A stretch of 64,000 nt of DNA from Glaciecola sp964195425. GTDB lineage: Bacteria > Pseudomonadota > Gammaproteobacteria > Enterobacterales > Alteromonadaceae. Numbering within the stretch: the first letter of the stretch is position 1; every line of letters begins with the position of its first letter. Location: NCBI GenBank assembly GCA_964195425.1, contig CAXMOM010000004.1:62001-126000 (forward strand), read 5' to 3'. Under the pieces are notes generated by a model. That model was given only the letters and a program-made list of their open reading frames with translations. It was not told where the DNA came from and did not search any database. A program made the translations under genes and the position numbers. Shown in pieces: positions 19,238-28,180 of this stretch.

Positions 19238-19516
19238 TTATAACAAGGCTTTAATCCATTGTTCTAATTCTTTTCTATTATTGTTATTTAAGGTGCTTAG
19301 TAAGCCTTTCGCGTGCTGTGAAATATGCTGATGAGTGTTCAGTTCATCGTCAAATACGTAATAGTCGAGCATTGCTTTACTGGTATCGCCTGGCCCAAAC
19401 TCTGCCGTTAATCCGCGGACATACGCTTTTTCGTAGTGAGGATGAGTACTTAAATTGGGCGCGATTATGTTAACCAAGCTGATGGCTTGTCCTACAGGGG
19501 GTATGATTTTGGGCAA
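19238..19516 (-). CDS. Small conserved-looking protein, unknown, start uncertain
   Basis: A 92-codon frame with normal-looking composition (IPPVGQAISLVNIIAPNL, AYVRGLTAEFGPGDTSKAM, YYVFDDELNTHQHISQHAKGLL, EQWIKALL) but no ATG or GTG start. The only candidate is TTG at 19516 with no RBS, and an in-frame TAA lies about 7 codons upstream. It may be a real gene using TTG, or a 5'-truncated remnant. I do not recognise the family. It lies between the malic enzyme and rpmE, reading in the same direction as both. Confidence 0.45.
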   Translation of the reverse strand: MPKIIPPVGQAISLVNIIAPNLSTHPHYEKAYVRGLTAEFGPGDTSKAMLDYYVFDDELNTHQHISQHAKGLLSTLNNNNRKELEQWIKALL

Positions 19517-19590
19517 GTCATTTTTAGTGCCATCGTTTTAGCGCAGTTGTTTTAATAAAAGTATTTTTGTCCACGCTATATTTCAGACAT

Positions 19591-19617
19591 AAAAAAACCG
19601 CAGTAGATGCGGTTTTT
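19591..19617 (-). terminator. Rho-independent terminator of rpmE
   Basis: AAAAAACCGC and GCGGTTTTT pair around a 7-base loop about 40 bases after the rpmE stop. The A-rich left arm gives a T-tract on the minus strand, and the structure would also work in the other direction. Confidence 0.85.
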
Positions 19618-19653
19618 CTTTTGATATGTCGTGTTTGACAATTAGCAATAAAC

Positions 19654-19866
19654 TTACTTCTTGCTAATGGCGCCAAAACGCTTCTTAAAGCGATCTACAC
19701 GGCCACCAGTATCAGCTGTACGCTGCTTACCAGTGTAGAATGGATGACATGCAGAACATACGTCAAGGTTAATATCTTTACCTAAAGTAGAACGTACTTT
19801 CATTACGTTGCCGCAAGAACATGTTGCTGTCATTACTTCGTAAGTAGGATGAATATCGGCTTTCAT
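19654..19866 (-). CDS. rpmE: 50S ribosomal protein L31 (zinc-binding form)
   Basis: A 70-residue ribosomal protein of the 50S subunit. It carries the four zinc-ligand cysteines of the C+ form (CSCG near residue 16 and CSACHPF near residue 37), so its level is expected to depend on zinc, unlike the C- paralogue. AAAGGTATCCC before the ATG serves as RBS. It is divergent from priA, as in E. coli, and has its own terminator. Confidence 0.97.
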   Translation of the reverse strand: MKADIHPTYEVMTATCSCGNVMKVRSTLGKDINLDVCSACHPFYTGKQRTADTGGRVDRFKKRFGAISKK

Positions 19867-20259
19867 GGGATACCTTTATATTTTAAGGCCGCCTCGCTAT
19901 ACAACCCGAAGTTGCACACCAAGCGATGTTAATTAAATGTGAGTACAGATTATTCTATACTCGGAAATTTCGAGGGCGAATATTATACAAATTAAGCAGG
20001 TCGAGCAAGCATTATCTTCCAGTGGCTAGTATATTTGTGTTATTGAGTTTGGCAATCACAGCAAAGATTAGTGTGTATTGAGACGAAATTGTGAAACTGT
20101 TCATTTATGATCGTAAGGTTCGTATTTACTGATGGCAATATATGCTAATTTATAAACTGATTTGTTTGGACTGCATTCGATACTTCAGTCACACTATTAA
20201 ACAGCAGCCGAACAACCCGCTATTGCACTTTTACTAGGTATTTTTTTAATTTTATAACC
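19867..20259. other. rpmE-priA divergent intergenic region
   Basis: About 390 bases that must hold the divergent promoters of rpmE and priA. AT-rich boxes such as TATTAT near 19980-19987 are candidates, but no operator or riboswitch could be identified. Confidence 0.45.
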
Positions 20260-22500
20260 ATGTCGCTAAGCCATTCAAAAACATCCAAACAAGCTACTCT
20301 TGCTTATGTGCAAGTAGCGCTGCCTGTGCCTTTGCATAGAATGTTTGCGTACTCGTTTGATGCAAAAGACATACAGATTTTTCAAAAAGGCTGCAGAGTT
20401 GTGGTGCCTTTTGGTAAAAAGAACTTAGTTGGCATAATAACGGGCACTGCCCATACAACAGACTATGAAGTGGCAAAAATCAAATCGGTTGTAGAATTGA
20501 TAGATAATGAGCCTATTTTCTCACCGAGCATGATTACCCTCGCAAAGTGGATAGCCGATTTTTATATTTATCCGCTAGGCGAAGTATATGCCGGTATGTT
20601 ACCGGTACTTTTGCGAAAAGTAAGTTCTGAAACCTTAAAAACGACCAGTGTAGAATTACCCCTACTTGCGCTGTTGCACGCAAATAAAGTCACTAAAGAA
20701 GACGTAATTAAGCTACATAAAAGTAAGCGACAATATGGTCTATTTCAAGCATTGCAAGCCCAGCCCTTGTTGCTTAAACAAGCAAAGTCAGACTTTTCAC
20801 CCGCTATTGTAAAGGGCTTAATTGATAAAGCCTATGCTCATATTGAACAAACAGTTCCCGAGCAGGGTCTATGGCCAACACATATCGTGTTAGGGGAGAA
20901 AAAACGTGCTAATCCTGAACAAGCTATTGCTATTGCCAGCATTAATCAAGCCAGTGAATTTACCGCTTTTTTGCTAGAGGGCGTTACTGGAAGTGGCAAA
21001 ACGGAAGTATATCTTCAAGTTATTGAAGAAGTGCTGCTACAAGGCAATCAAGTTTTAATATTAGTCCCAGAAATTGGCTTAACGCCGCAAACGGTTCGCC
21101 GTTTTCAACAGCGCTTTGGCGACATTGTAGCCGTTTGGCATTCAGCATTAACTGACCACGAGCGTTTACTGGTATGGCAACAAGCAAAATATAATCAAAT
21201 AGGCATTATTATAGGCACACGCTCTGCGGTATTTTTACCTTTAGCTAAGCCGGGCATGATCATTGTTGATGAAGAGCACGATGAATCTTTTAAACAACAA
21301 GATACCTTGCGATATCACGCAAGAGACGTGGCGGCTTACAGGGCAATGCAAGCAAACATAAGCCTTGTGCTTGGCAGTGCAACGCCGTCGCTAGAAAGTT
21401 TACACAATGCGCTTAGTCACAAATTTAGGCATCTTACGCTAAAACAGCGGGCCGGCAGCGCGAGTTTGCCTACCCAGCATTTGCTCGACTTAACTGGCGT
21501 GCCTCTTGAAGCGGGTATAGCGCCAAGCATGTTGGTGCGAATTGAACAGCAGTTAAAACAAGGCAATCAAGTTCTTGTTTATGTGAATCGCAGAGGTTAT
21601 GCACCTGCGCTTATTTGTAAACAGTGCGGTCATGTTGAAAGCTGTATAGATTGCGACAATCCTTTTACTGTGCATTTAAGCACTCACAATTTACAGTGTC
21701 ATAGGTGTGGTCAATATCAAGACTATATACATAAGTGCCGTAAATGTCATTCAGGCAATATCACTACGCAAGGTACGGGTACTGAACAAATTCAAGACAT
21801 GTTGGCAAAGCGTTTCGCCGATTTTTCGTGTGTTCGCATAGACAGTGACTCAACGCGGGGAAAGCGAAAGCTAAATGAGTTGCTGACGGCTATTGGCGAA
21901 AATAAACACCAGTTGCTAGTGGGCACGCAAATATTGTCTAAAGGGCATCATTTTCCCAATGTGACATTAGCCATTATTTTAAACGTAGATTCTTTCCTTT
22001 TTAGCAGCGATTTTCGTGCTCCCGAAAAGCTGGCGCAACTGGTTACACAGTTTAGTGGTAGAGCGGGCAGGGCAAATAAGCCAGGTGAGGTATGGTTACA
22101 AAGTTATCAGGTGGGTCATCCTCTACTGCAAGATTTAGTCAATAACGGCTATGAGCAGTTTTCTCGTTTACTATTGCAAGAGCGCAATAGTGCAAACTTG
22201 CCACCTTTGGCTTGGCAAGTTGCTTTGCGCGTTGAGCATAGCGATCGCGCACTTATTATGTCATTTATGCAATATGCCAATCAGCTACTGGCACAGTTTA
22301 GTCAACTTACCTTTGTTGGTCCCTTTCCAGCAGGCGTTGAAAAGAAGCAAACAAGGTTTCGATTCATTACCGTGGCACAAGGTAGTTCTCATAAGTACGT
22401 AAATAAAGCCATGACTCAAGTGAAGCAAGCCCTTAGCCAGCATAAGCTAGCACCCAAAATGCGCTGGAGCATAGATGTAATGCCAACAGATTTTAGTTAA
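20260..22500 (+). CDS. priA: Primosomal replication-restart helicase PriA
   Basis: A 746-residue superfamily 2 helicase (E. coli 732) that restarts stalled replication forks. The N-terminal 3'-DNA-binding domain (about residues 10-110) is followed by the helicase core: Walker A GVTGSGKTEVYL, Walker B DEEHD, SATPS, and the later VGTQILSKGHHFPNV and QFSGRAGR motifs. Between them are the paired zinc-binding cysteines (CKQCGHVESCIDCD and CHRCGQ...CRKC). No strong RBS precedes the ATG. The ftsN-like gene follows on the same strand after about 90 bases. Confidence 0.97.
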   Translation: MSLSHSKTSKQATLAYVQVALPVPLHRMFAYSFDAKDIQIFQKGCRVVVPFGKKNLVGIITGTAHTTDYEVAKIKSVVELIDNEPIFSPSMITLAKWIADFYIYPLGEVYAGMLPVLLRKVSSETLKTTSVELPLLALLHANKVTKEDVIKLHKSKRQYGLFQALQAQPLLLKQAKSDFSPAIVKGLIDKAYAHIEQTVPEQGLWPTHIVLGEKKRANPEQAIAIASINQASEFTAFLLEGVTGSGKTEVYLQVIEEVLLQGNQVLILVPEIGLTPQTVRRFQQRFGDIVAVWHSALTDHERLLVWQQAKYNQIGIIIGTRSAVFLPLAKPGMIIVDEEHDESFKQQDTLRYHARDVAAYRAMQANISLVLGSATPSLESLHNALSHKFRHLTLKQRAGSASLPTQHLLDLTGVPLEAGIAPSMLVRIEQQLKQGNQVLVYVNRRGYAPALICKQCGHVESCIDCDNPFTVHLSTHNLQCHRCGQYQDYIHKCRKCHSGNITTQGTGTEQIQDMLAKRFADFSCVRIDSDSTRGKRKLNELLTAIGENKHQLLVGTQILSKGHHFPNVTLAIILNVDSFLFSSDFRAPEKLAQLVTQFSGRAGRANKPGEVWLQSYQVGHPLLQDLVNNGYEQFSRLLLQERNSANLPPLAWQVALRVEHSDRALIMSFMQYANQLLAQFSQLTFVGPFPAGVEKKQTRFRFITVAQGSSHKYVNKAMTQVKQALSQHKLAPKMRWSIDVMPTDFS

Positions 22501-22593
22501 AAACTAAAGCAATTGGGCGTCAAATTTCCTATACTGACCGACTGCGTCTGCGCAAGCGCGTTTTTTCACAATTATAAAAAGTAGTATCATATT

Positions 22594-23232
22594 ATGGCTC
22601 CAAAAGACTACGTTAAAAGACCTAGGGCAAAAAAGCCTGCTCAAAAACGCAATACCCGCAATCCACGGGCGGGCCAAGCATCTGCGTTGCCTTGGGTGAA
22701 AATCACTTTTTCTTTGCTTGTGGTAGGATTATTTATATTTGGGCTGTATCGGCTTCAGACTATTGATGTGGGCGAAAATGGTCAAAACAGCACTGGCCTT
22801 AGTTCGCAGGGACCTAATGTAAATACTGCTGATGGCGACACAGTCGACAGTGATTCGAGCAATCTACTTACTTCAAATACAGACGATTTATTAGAACTTG
22901 AAAAATTGCCTGAATTGCCAGTGCTCGGCGAGGAAGAATGGGAGTACATAGACTCCTTACCCGATTACTCGGTTGAAGTAGATGCAACAGGACCACTGCA
23001 AAGTGACAAAGACTTCATTATGCAATGTGGATCTTTCAGAACGCTAGATAGAGCACAAACCCTGCGAGCAAAAATCGCTTTTCAAGGATTAGAATCACGA
23101 ATACTCACCAGCAACGGTCGAAATGGTTTATGGTACAGAGTAGTACTAGGCCCATACGAGCGTAAACGAAATGCTGAAAGGCATCGCCATCAGCTTCGAA
23201 ACGGGAACGTAAATGGCTGTAAAATTTGGTAA
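22594..23232 (+). CDS. ftsN: SPOR-domain cell-division protein FtsN
   Basis: A 212-residue bitopic inner-membrane protein. It has a short basic cytoplasmic tail starting MAPKDYVKRPRAKKPAQK (the FtsN-like DYV motif that meets FtsA), one membrane helix (ITFSLLVVGLFIFGLYRL), a periplasmic linker rich in acidic and Ser/Thr residues, and a C-terminal SPOR domain (about 140-212; FIMQCGSFRTLDRAQTLRAKI) that binds denuded septal peptidoglycan. It is shorter than E. coli FtsN (319 residues) because the linker is short. The position before hslVU matches the E. coli order and supports the name. Confidence 0.88.
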   Translation: MAPKDYVKRPRAKKPAQKRNTRNPRAGQASALPWVKITFSLLVVGLFIFGLYRLQTIDVGENGQNSTGLSSQGPNVNTADGDTVDSDSSNLLTSNTDDLLELEKLPELPVLGEEEWEYIDSLPDYSVEVDATGPLQSDKDFIMQCGSFRTLDRAQTLRAKIAFQGLESRILTSNGRNGLWYRVVLGPYERKRNAERHRHQLRNGNVNGCKIW

Positions 23233-23308
23233 TACATATTGGTGACTTGTTCTTGATTGCTTCAATTTACCCCTAAAAAGCTTAATAACAATATCTTGTG
23301 ATTGATGG

Positions 23309-23336
23309 CTTGAAAACCTCAACATTTCCCCCACCT
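23309..23336 (+). promoter_or_regulatory. Putative sigma-32 (RpoH) heat-shock promoter for hslVU
   Basis: CTTGAAA at 23309-23315 is followed after 13 bases by CCCCACCT at 23329-23336. The heat-shock consensus is CTTGAAA - 13 to 16 bases - CCCCATnT, so the -35 is perfect and the -10 has one mismatch. It lies about 125 bases before hslV, an operon known to be RpoH-dependent in E. coli. Confidence 0.72.
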
Positions 23337-23461
23337 ATTTAACACAGGATATTTTGCATGGAAGGCTTCGAAAGCGGCTTTTGTGTTTAACAATTCGATT
23401 TGAACATTCCATTTGAATAAGACGGCTACCACGTTTTACGCGTTAGCCTTAGGAGAATATA

Positions 23462-23986
23462 ATGACTACTATTGTTTCAGTTCGCAGAGGCAACCAAGTT
23501 GTAGTAGCCGGCGACGGCCAGGTATCGCTTGGCAACACAGTAATGAAAGGCAATGCACGCAAAGTCCGCCGTTTATATCACAATAAAGTACTAGCGGGTT
23601 TCGCGGGCGGAACTGCCGATGCTTTTACCCTATTTGAACGATTTGAAAGTAAACTAGAGAAGCATCAAGGTCATCTCACCAAAGCAGCCGTCGAACTGGC
23701 TAAAGATTGGCGCACCGACCGCGCACTCAGGCGACTAGAAGCACTGTTGGCCGTGGCTGATCACACAGGATCTTTTATCATTACCGGAAATGGTGATGTT
23801 ATTCAGCCAGAAAACGACCTGATTGCTATAGGCTCAGGCGGACCGTTTGCGCAGGCCGCGGCGACCGCTTTGTTAAATAATACAGAGTTAGGGGCGTCTG
23901 AAATTGCCGAAAAAGCATTGTCGATAGCAGGAGGTATCTGCGTATTTACTAATGGCAACCAAACTATAGAAACCCTCGATTATTAA
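23462..23986 (+). CDS. hslV: ATP-dependent protease peptidase subunit HslV
   Basis: A 174-residue N-terminal-nucleophile hydrolase, the proteolytic core of the HslVU (ClpQY) protease. After Met removal the protein begins TTIVSVRRG, exposing the catalytic Thr; the conserved VVAGDGQVSLGNTVMKGNARKVRRL follows. The RBS AGGAGAATATA before the ATG is strong. hslU follows after about 50 bases in the same operon, under the putative heat-shock promoter. Confidence 0.97.
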   Translation: MTTIVSVRRGNQVVVAGDGQVSLGNTVMKGNARKVRRLYHNKVLAGFAGGTADAFTLFERFESKLEKHQGHLTKAAVELAKDWRTDRALRRLEALLAVADHTGSFIITGNGDVIQPENDLIAIGSGGPFAQAAATALLNNTELGASEIAEKALSIAGGICVFTNGNQTIETLDY

Positions 23987-24038
23987 GTATTGCTAGTAGT
24001 GCATTACTGGCACTGCTAATTAAGCTCAAAAAGGAATA

Positions 24039-25370
24039 ATGATGTCTGAAATGACGCCTAGAGAAATTGTACATGCGCTTGACGAACATATTATCGGTCA
24101 GGCAGGTGCTAAACGCGCAGTCTCTATAGCGCTTCGCAATCGCTGGAGAAGAATGCAGCTTGAACCAGAGCTTCGTCAAGAAGTTACCCCTAAAAACATT
24201 CTTATGATTGGTCCTACAGGGGTAGGTAAAACCGAAATTGCGCGTCGCTTAGCGAAACTGGCTAATGCGCCTTTCATTAAAGTGGAAGCGACTAAATTTA
24301 CGGAAGTTGGCTATGTGGGTAAGGAAGTAGAAACTATTATTCGTGATTTAGCCGACATAGCGGTAAAAATGACCAAAGAAAGTGCCGCTTCAAAAGTTAA
24401 ATTTCGCGCTGAAGAAGCCGCTGAGGATCGAATTTTAGATATTCTTATCCCTTCAGCAGAGAACACATCTGGTGAAAAACAACCCACTGAAGAAAAAGGT
24501 ACTCGCCAAATTTTTCGTAAAAAGTTACGTGAGGGAACCCTCGATGATAAAGAAATAGAAATTGATGTGTCGCTACCGCAAGTGGGCGTCGAAATCATGG
24601 CCCCTCCTGGAATGGAAGAAATGACCAATCAATTGCAAGGCATGTTTCAAAATTTGTCTGGTGATAAAAAGAAAAAGAAAAAACTTAAGATTAAAGATGC
24701 GTTTAAGTTATTGATTGAAGATGAATCTGCGAAACTCATTAACCAAGAAGATTTAAAAGAAAATGCAATTGAATCTCTTGAGCAAACCGGCATCGTATTT
24801 ATAGATGAAATTGACAAGATTTGTAAACGCGAAGGCAACAGCGGAGCCGATGTATCGCGTGAAGGTGTGCAGCGTGATTTATTGCCATTAGTTGAAGGCT
24901 CTACTGTATCTACAAAGCACGGCATGGTAAAAACCGATCATATTTTGTTTATCGCGTCAGGTGCTTTTCAAATGGCCAAGCCTTCTGATCTTATTCCTGA
25001 ATTACAAGGTCGTTTACCTATTAGGGTAGAGCTGTCGGCCTTAACCACAAACGACTTTGTCCGTATACTTACTGAGCCAAAAGCATCGTTAACAGAGCAA
25101 TATAGAGCATTGTTAGCAACTGAGGGCGTAACAATAACTTTCGATGAGTCGGGTATAAAACGCATTGCTGAAGCCGCTTGGCAAGTTAACGAAAAAACCG
25201 AAAATATTGGTGCTAGGCGTTTACATACTGTACTTGAACGTTTGATGGAAGAAATTTCGTTTGAAGCATCAGACAAGTCGGGGGAGTCTTATACAATAGA
25301 TGACACTTACGTAAACGACCATTTGCAAGCGCTAGTAGACAACGAAGATTTATCACGCTTTATTTTATAG
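24039..25370 (+). CDS. hslU: HslU, AAA+ unfoldase of the HslVU protease
   Basis: A 443-residue AAA+ ATPase that unfolds substrates and feeds them to HslV. It starts MTPREIVHALDEHIIGQ, with Walker A GPTGVGKTEIARRLAK, the pore motif KFTEVGYVGKEVE, Walker B IVFIDEIDKI, sensor and arginine-finger regions, and the C-terminal LSRFIL tail that inserts into HslV. The I-domain lies at about residues 110-240 and contains a Lys-rich stretch (GDKKKKKKLKIKD). Two tandem ATGs are available; AAAGGAAT precedes both. A terminator follows. Confidence 0.98.
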   Translation: MMSEMTPREIVHALDEHIIGQAGAKRAVSIALRNRWRRMQLEPELRQEVTPKNILMIGPTGVGKTEIARRLAKLANAPFIKVEATKFTEVGYVGKEVETIIRDLADIAVKMTKESAASKVKFRAEEAAEDRILDILIPSAENTSGEKQPTEEKGTRQIFRKKLREGTLDDKEIEIDVSLPQVGVEIMAPPGMEEMTNQLQGMFQNLSGDKKKKKKLKIKDAFKLLIEDESAKLINQEDLKENAIESLEQTGIVFIDEIDKICKREGNSGADVSREGVQRDLLPLVEGSTVSTKHGMVKTDHILFIASGAFQMAKPSDLIPELQGRLPIRVELSALTTNDFVRILTEPKASLTEQYRALLATEGVTITFDESGIKRIAEAAWQVNEKTENIGARRLHTVLERLMEEISFEASDKSGESYTIDDTYVNDHLQALVDNEDLSRFIL

Positions 25371-25412
25371 CTACGAAATAGTCAGGGCAATTAAATCGGC
25401 TGTTTAATTAAG

Positions 25413-25446
25413 CCCTGTGTTAATTCATTTAATACAGGGTTTTTTA
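25413..25446 (+). terminator. Terminator after hslU
   Basis: CCCTGTGTTAA and TTAATACAGGG pair around a short loop, followed by six T at 25440-25445. It overlaps the 3' end of the convergent glycosyltransferase gene. Confidence 0.85.
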
Positions 25447-26571
25447 ATTGCTCCTTGTTTCGTCGCTGCACAAATGTAAGTACTGCATAGCTACTTTGTC
25501 TGAGTAGACTTCCTGCAAAATAGGGATGTCGTGAATTAGTGGCCTGTTTGCTATTGCATCGTTTATTGAATTAGCGAGCGCATTGCTGTCGCCCGTTGGA
25601 ACGAGAAAAGGTAGCAGTGTATTTTGCAGGATTTCACTTGGTCCATGTGGGCAGTTAGTCGATACGACGGGCGTGTCGCATAGTAAAGATTCAATCAATA
25701 CCATCGACAATCCTTCGTAGTCAGAACTTAGTACAGTTAAAGCCGCTTGGCGCATCCAAACATAAGGGTTTTGGGTAAAGCCTATTACCACTAAGCGATC
25801 TTCTACATTATATTTGTTAGCTAACTTTTTTAGTTTCTTCTCATTTTTGCTTAAACAGACAAGTTTGTATTTTGCATCTACCTTTTGTAATGCTGTAAAT
25901 AGCACATCATGGCGCTTCGCTTTTGCAGCGCGCCCCACATGCAATATATAAGGTGCTTTGATATCGTCAATGCTAAGGTCAGATTGATGAGACAGGGTTT
26001 TGATATTGGCAACATCACACGGGTTATATATGTGAGTGACCGAGCCTGCAGTTAACAAAGTGGCATTTTTTAGTTCACTGGCAACACCTTTGGATACCGC
26101 GATTAAGTGCTTCCCATCTAAATAGCTGAGTATTTTACGCATTTGAAAATACTTGACTGGGCCGAGCAGTTTTTCACGCTTTAGCTCTTGTACATAAGAG
26201 TTGTGTATCACATAAAAGCAATTATTTAAATTACAAGCACTGGCTAATCGATAGCTTTCATGTAAATTTACTAGCGTAAGATCGAATAGTTTGTCGGCCT
26301 CTTCAATCTGACTAACCCGTTTTTGGAGCATCTTCGCAAGCGCCGTTCTATTAAAAAAGCCTCTTAGCCTTCCTGTATAAGAATCGAAGGGAAATACAAC
26401 ATTAATACTGTCTGGAACATCATATTGGGACGTATTTCTTAATGAAAAAAGGGTGACTTTGTGGCCCGCACCCGCTAGATGTTTACCCAGGGTCAACATT
26501 ACCTTTTCAGCACCACCACCGGCTAATGAGTCGATAACAATGGCGATTCGTTTGGTAGTGCTTATCTGCAC
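25444..26571 (-). CDS. Family 4 glycosyltransferase (GT-B fold)
   Basis: A 375-residue cytoplasmic glycosyltransferase. The N-terminal part starts RIAIVIDSLAGGGAEKVMLTLGKHLAGAGH, typical of family 4. The donor domain has YILHVGRAAKAKRHD, LVVIGFTQNPYVWMRQA and the DYEGLSMVLIESLLCDTPVVSTNCPHGPSEI region (E-x7-E-like sugar-nucleotide site). It ends 10 bases before the start side of the convergent hslU terminator. The Wzi-like gene lies 9 bases upstream on the same strand, so the two are probably one operon for a cell-surface polysaccharide. The sugar is unknown. Confidence 0.86.
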   Translation of the reverse strand: MQISTTKRIAIVIDSLAGGGAEKVMLTLGKHLAGAGHKVTLFSLRNTSQYDVPDSINVVFPFDSYTGRLRGFFNRTALAKMLQKRVSQIEEADKLFDLTLVNLHESYRLASACNLNNCFYVIHNSYVQELKREKLLGPVKYFQMRKILSYLDGKHLIAVSKGVASELKNATLLTAGSVTHIYNPCDVANIKTLSHQSDLSIDDIKAPYILHVGRAAKAKRHDVLFTALQKVDAKYKLVCLSKNEKKLKKLANKYNVEDRLVVIGFTQNPYVWMRQAALTVLSSDYEGLSMVLIESLLCDTPVVSTNCPHGPSEILQNTLLPFLVPTGDSNALANSINDAIANRPLIHDIPILQEVYSDKVAMQYLHLCSDETRSN

Positions 26572-26580
26572 AATATTGGC

Positions 26581-28056
26581 CTAAAACGCATATTGGGCTT
26601 TAGCATATATAACGGCGTCTACTCGATCGTCTAAGATATTGAATCTTCGATCGGCTACTGAACCGCCTGCTTTAAGTAACCAATTCCCCAACGGTTTTTG
26701 ATAAAATCCTGAAATTTCGAGCACATCTTCACTATCGCCTCGAGTAAGCACCGGTGATGGTCTAAGACCATCTGGATTTAGCTCAGCGCTTCTTAAATAC
26801 AACTCCATTATATCGCCGTTACTGAAACGAATATTTGTCCCTAATGTTATTTGTTTGGCGTCGCTATCAAAGGTGCTACCCAAGGTGCGACCGTACGTTC
26901 TGTAGCCATTGGTATACTGGCCATGTTCATAATAACAATCAAAAGAATCTTCGTTTGGGCTGCAAGCAACATTAGTATCACTGGTTTCTAAGAAAATTTT
27001 AGCGCCCCGCCAATAAGTAGATATGCCTACCAAATTAGCGTTGTCGGTAATTTTATAATCATCTACTGAATCTTCGCCAACACGCTGGGCGTAAAAAGTG
27101 ACTGGTCGGTCAAACAATTGGGCGGTATAGCTAATATCGAAGCCTGAAATATGATTTCCGCGCTTGGAATTTTGTGAGGGATCACAGTCTCCAATGTCAT
27201 TGGGGCAAACATTTTGAAAAGTCACTAATTCAATAAATTCTTTAAAACCTTCGCCGCTTCCCTTGCCGCCCCACATTGCTACCCAGGAAAGTCCAATTTC
27301 TAATCCTTTCAATGGGCGTGCGTTAAATCGATTCATCAACACGTCTACATTAGGTACAGCGCGATCCTTCTCAAATTGACCCATTTGAGTAGTAAAATAC
27401 CACGGGCCCATCCAACTTAACCATCGACTTTTGGACTGTGTATTTACTGATCGCGAAAATGCGACTGCCTTTACTGGACGAGTATTATTGCTCATTATTA
27501 GGCTAGATGACTGAGTCGGTCCCCACCATTGGTCAATAGAACCCACACGTAAATTCCAATCGCCAAACTGATACGCAATAAAACTGTTGTCGTAGTAGCT
27601 GCTACTTGGACCACTATTGGTATACGAAACCGCGACTTGACCTGACCAGCGGCCACTATAAAATTCACTCGAAATAGATATCTTGTTGGTGCTTTCAACG
27701 CCATCATCAAAACTGCGAAAACGAACATCGTCGCTGGCACCTTGAAGGGTAATAAAACGCCTGTTTTGTTGTTGTTTATTTAGATACAAATAGTGACTTA
27801 AGCGCAAGTAGGCTTGCTGTGGCCGAAAAGGCATCCCTTGCGCTGATAATTCAGATAAACCAGCTGAAACACCTTTCCATGGCACAGGGAAGGTAGAAAC
27901 TGCAGCATCCAAGTATCCCCATTCAACTAATGTTTGTAAATCGTAATGCAGTTGTTTGTCTTGTGTACCCACATAGGCCGAAGCATAGGTCTTCGTGCTC
28001 AATAATAAACTGCCAATAATGATCACGGCAACCAATGAAAAACGATTGAAAATCAA
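26581..28056 (-). CDS. Wzi-like outer-membrane capsule-assembly protein
   Basis: An approximately 490-residue beta-barrel protein with a signal peptide (LVAVIIIGSLLLSTKTYASA). It has the capsule_assembly_Wzi look: an N-terminal helical LQTLVEWGYLD region, then GDWNLRVGSIDQWWGP, many aromatic-terminated strands and a C-terminal aromatic residue (YAKAQYAF). Wzi anchors capsular polysaccharide to the cell surface. I choose a TTG start at 28056 (RBS AGGA 6 bases upstream) because an upstream ATG at 28119 would place 21 unlikely residues before the signal peptide. The glycosyltransferase gene follows after 9 bases. Confidence 0.8.
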   Translation of the reverse strand: MIFNRFSLVAVIIIGSLLLSTKTYASAYVGTQDKQLHYDLQTLVEWGYLDAAVSTFPVPWKGVSAGLSELSAQGMPFRPQQAYLRLSHYLYLNKQQQNRRFITLQGASDDVRFRSFDDGVESTNKISISSEFYSGRWSGQVAVSYTNSGPSSSYYDNSFIAYQFGDWNLRVGSIDQWWGPTQSSSLIMSNNTRPVKAVAFSRSVNTQSKSRWLSWMGPWYFTTQMGQFEKDRAVPNVDVLMNRFNARPLKGLEIGLSWVAMWGGKGSGEGFKEFIELVTFQNVCPNDIGDCDPSQNSKRGNHISGFDISYTAQLFDRPVTFYAQRVGEDSVDDYKITDNANLVGISTYWRGAKIFLETSDTNVACSPNEDSFDCYYEHGQYTNGYRTYGRTLGSTFDSDAKQITLGTNIRFSNGDIMELYLRSAELNPDGLRPSPVLTRGDSEDVLEISGFYQKPLGNWLLKAGGSVADRRFNILDDRVDAVIYAKAQYAF

Positions 28057-28180
28057 AATATGTCCTTGAATAAATATTCTATTAAAAAATACAAATGCAC
28101 AACATAAATTATATCGCAATTATCACCTTTAGTGCATGTTTTTGCCTAAATAAGTGAGGTAACGGTTTCGTCTTATTTAC

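Noticed and set aside
22540..22570. Terminator after priA (GCGC-AA-GCGC followed by T run)
   Set aside because: The loop would be only two bases and the stem four, too poor to call an intrinsic terminator.
25444..28056. Glycosyltransferase and Wzi-like genes as part of the peptide system
   Set aside because: They are on the same strand, but the Wzi-type protein and family 4 glycosyltransferase point to surface polysaccharide, and they are separated from the ATP-grasp gene by an intergenic region; adjacency alone is not enough.
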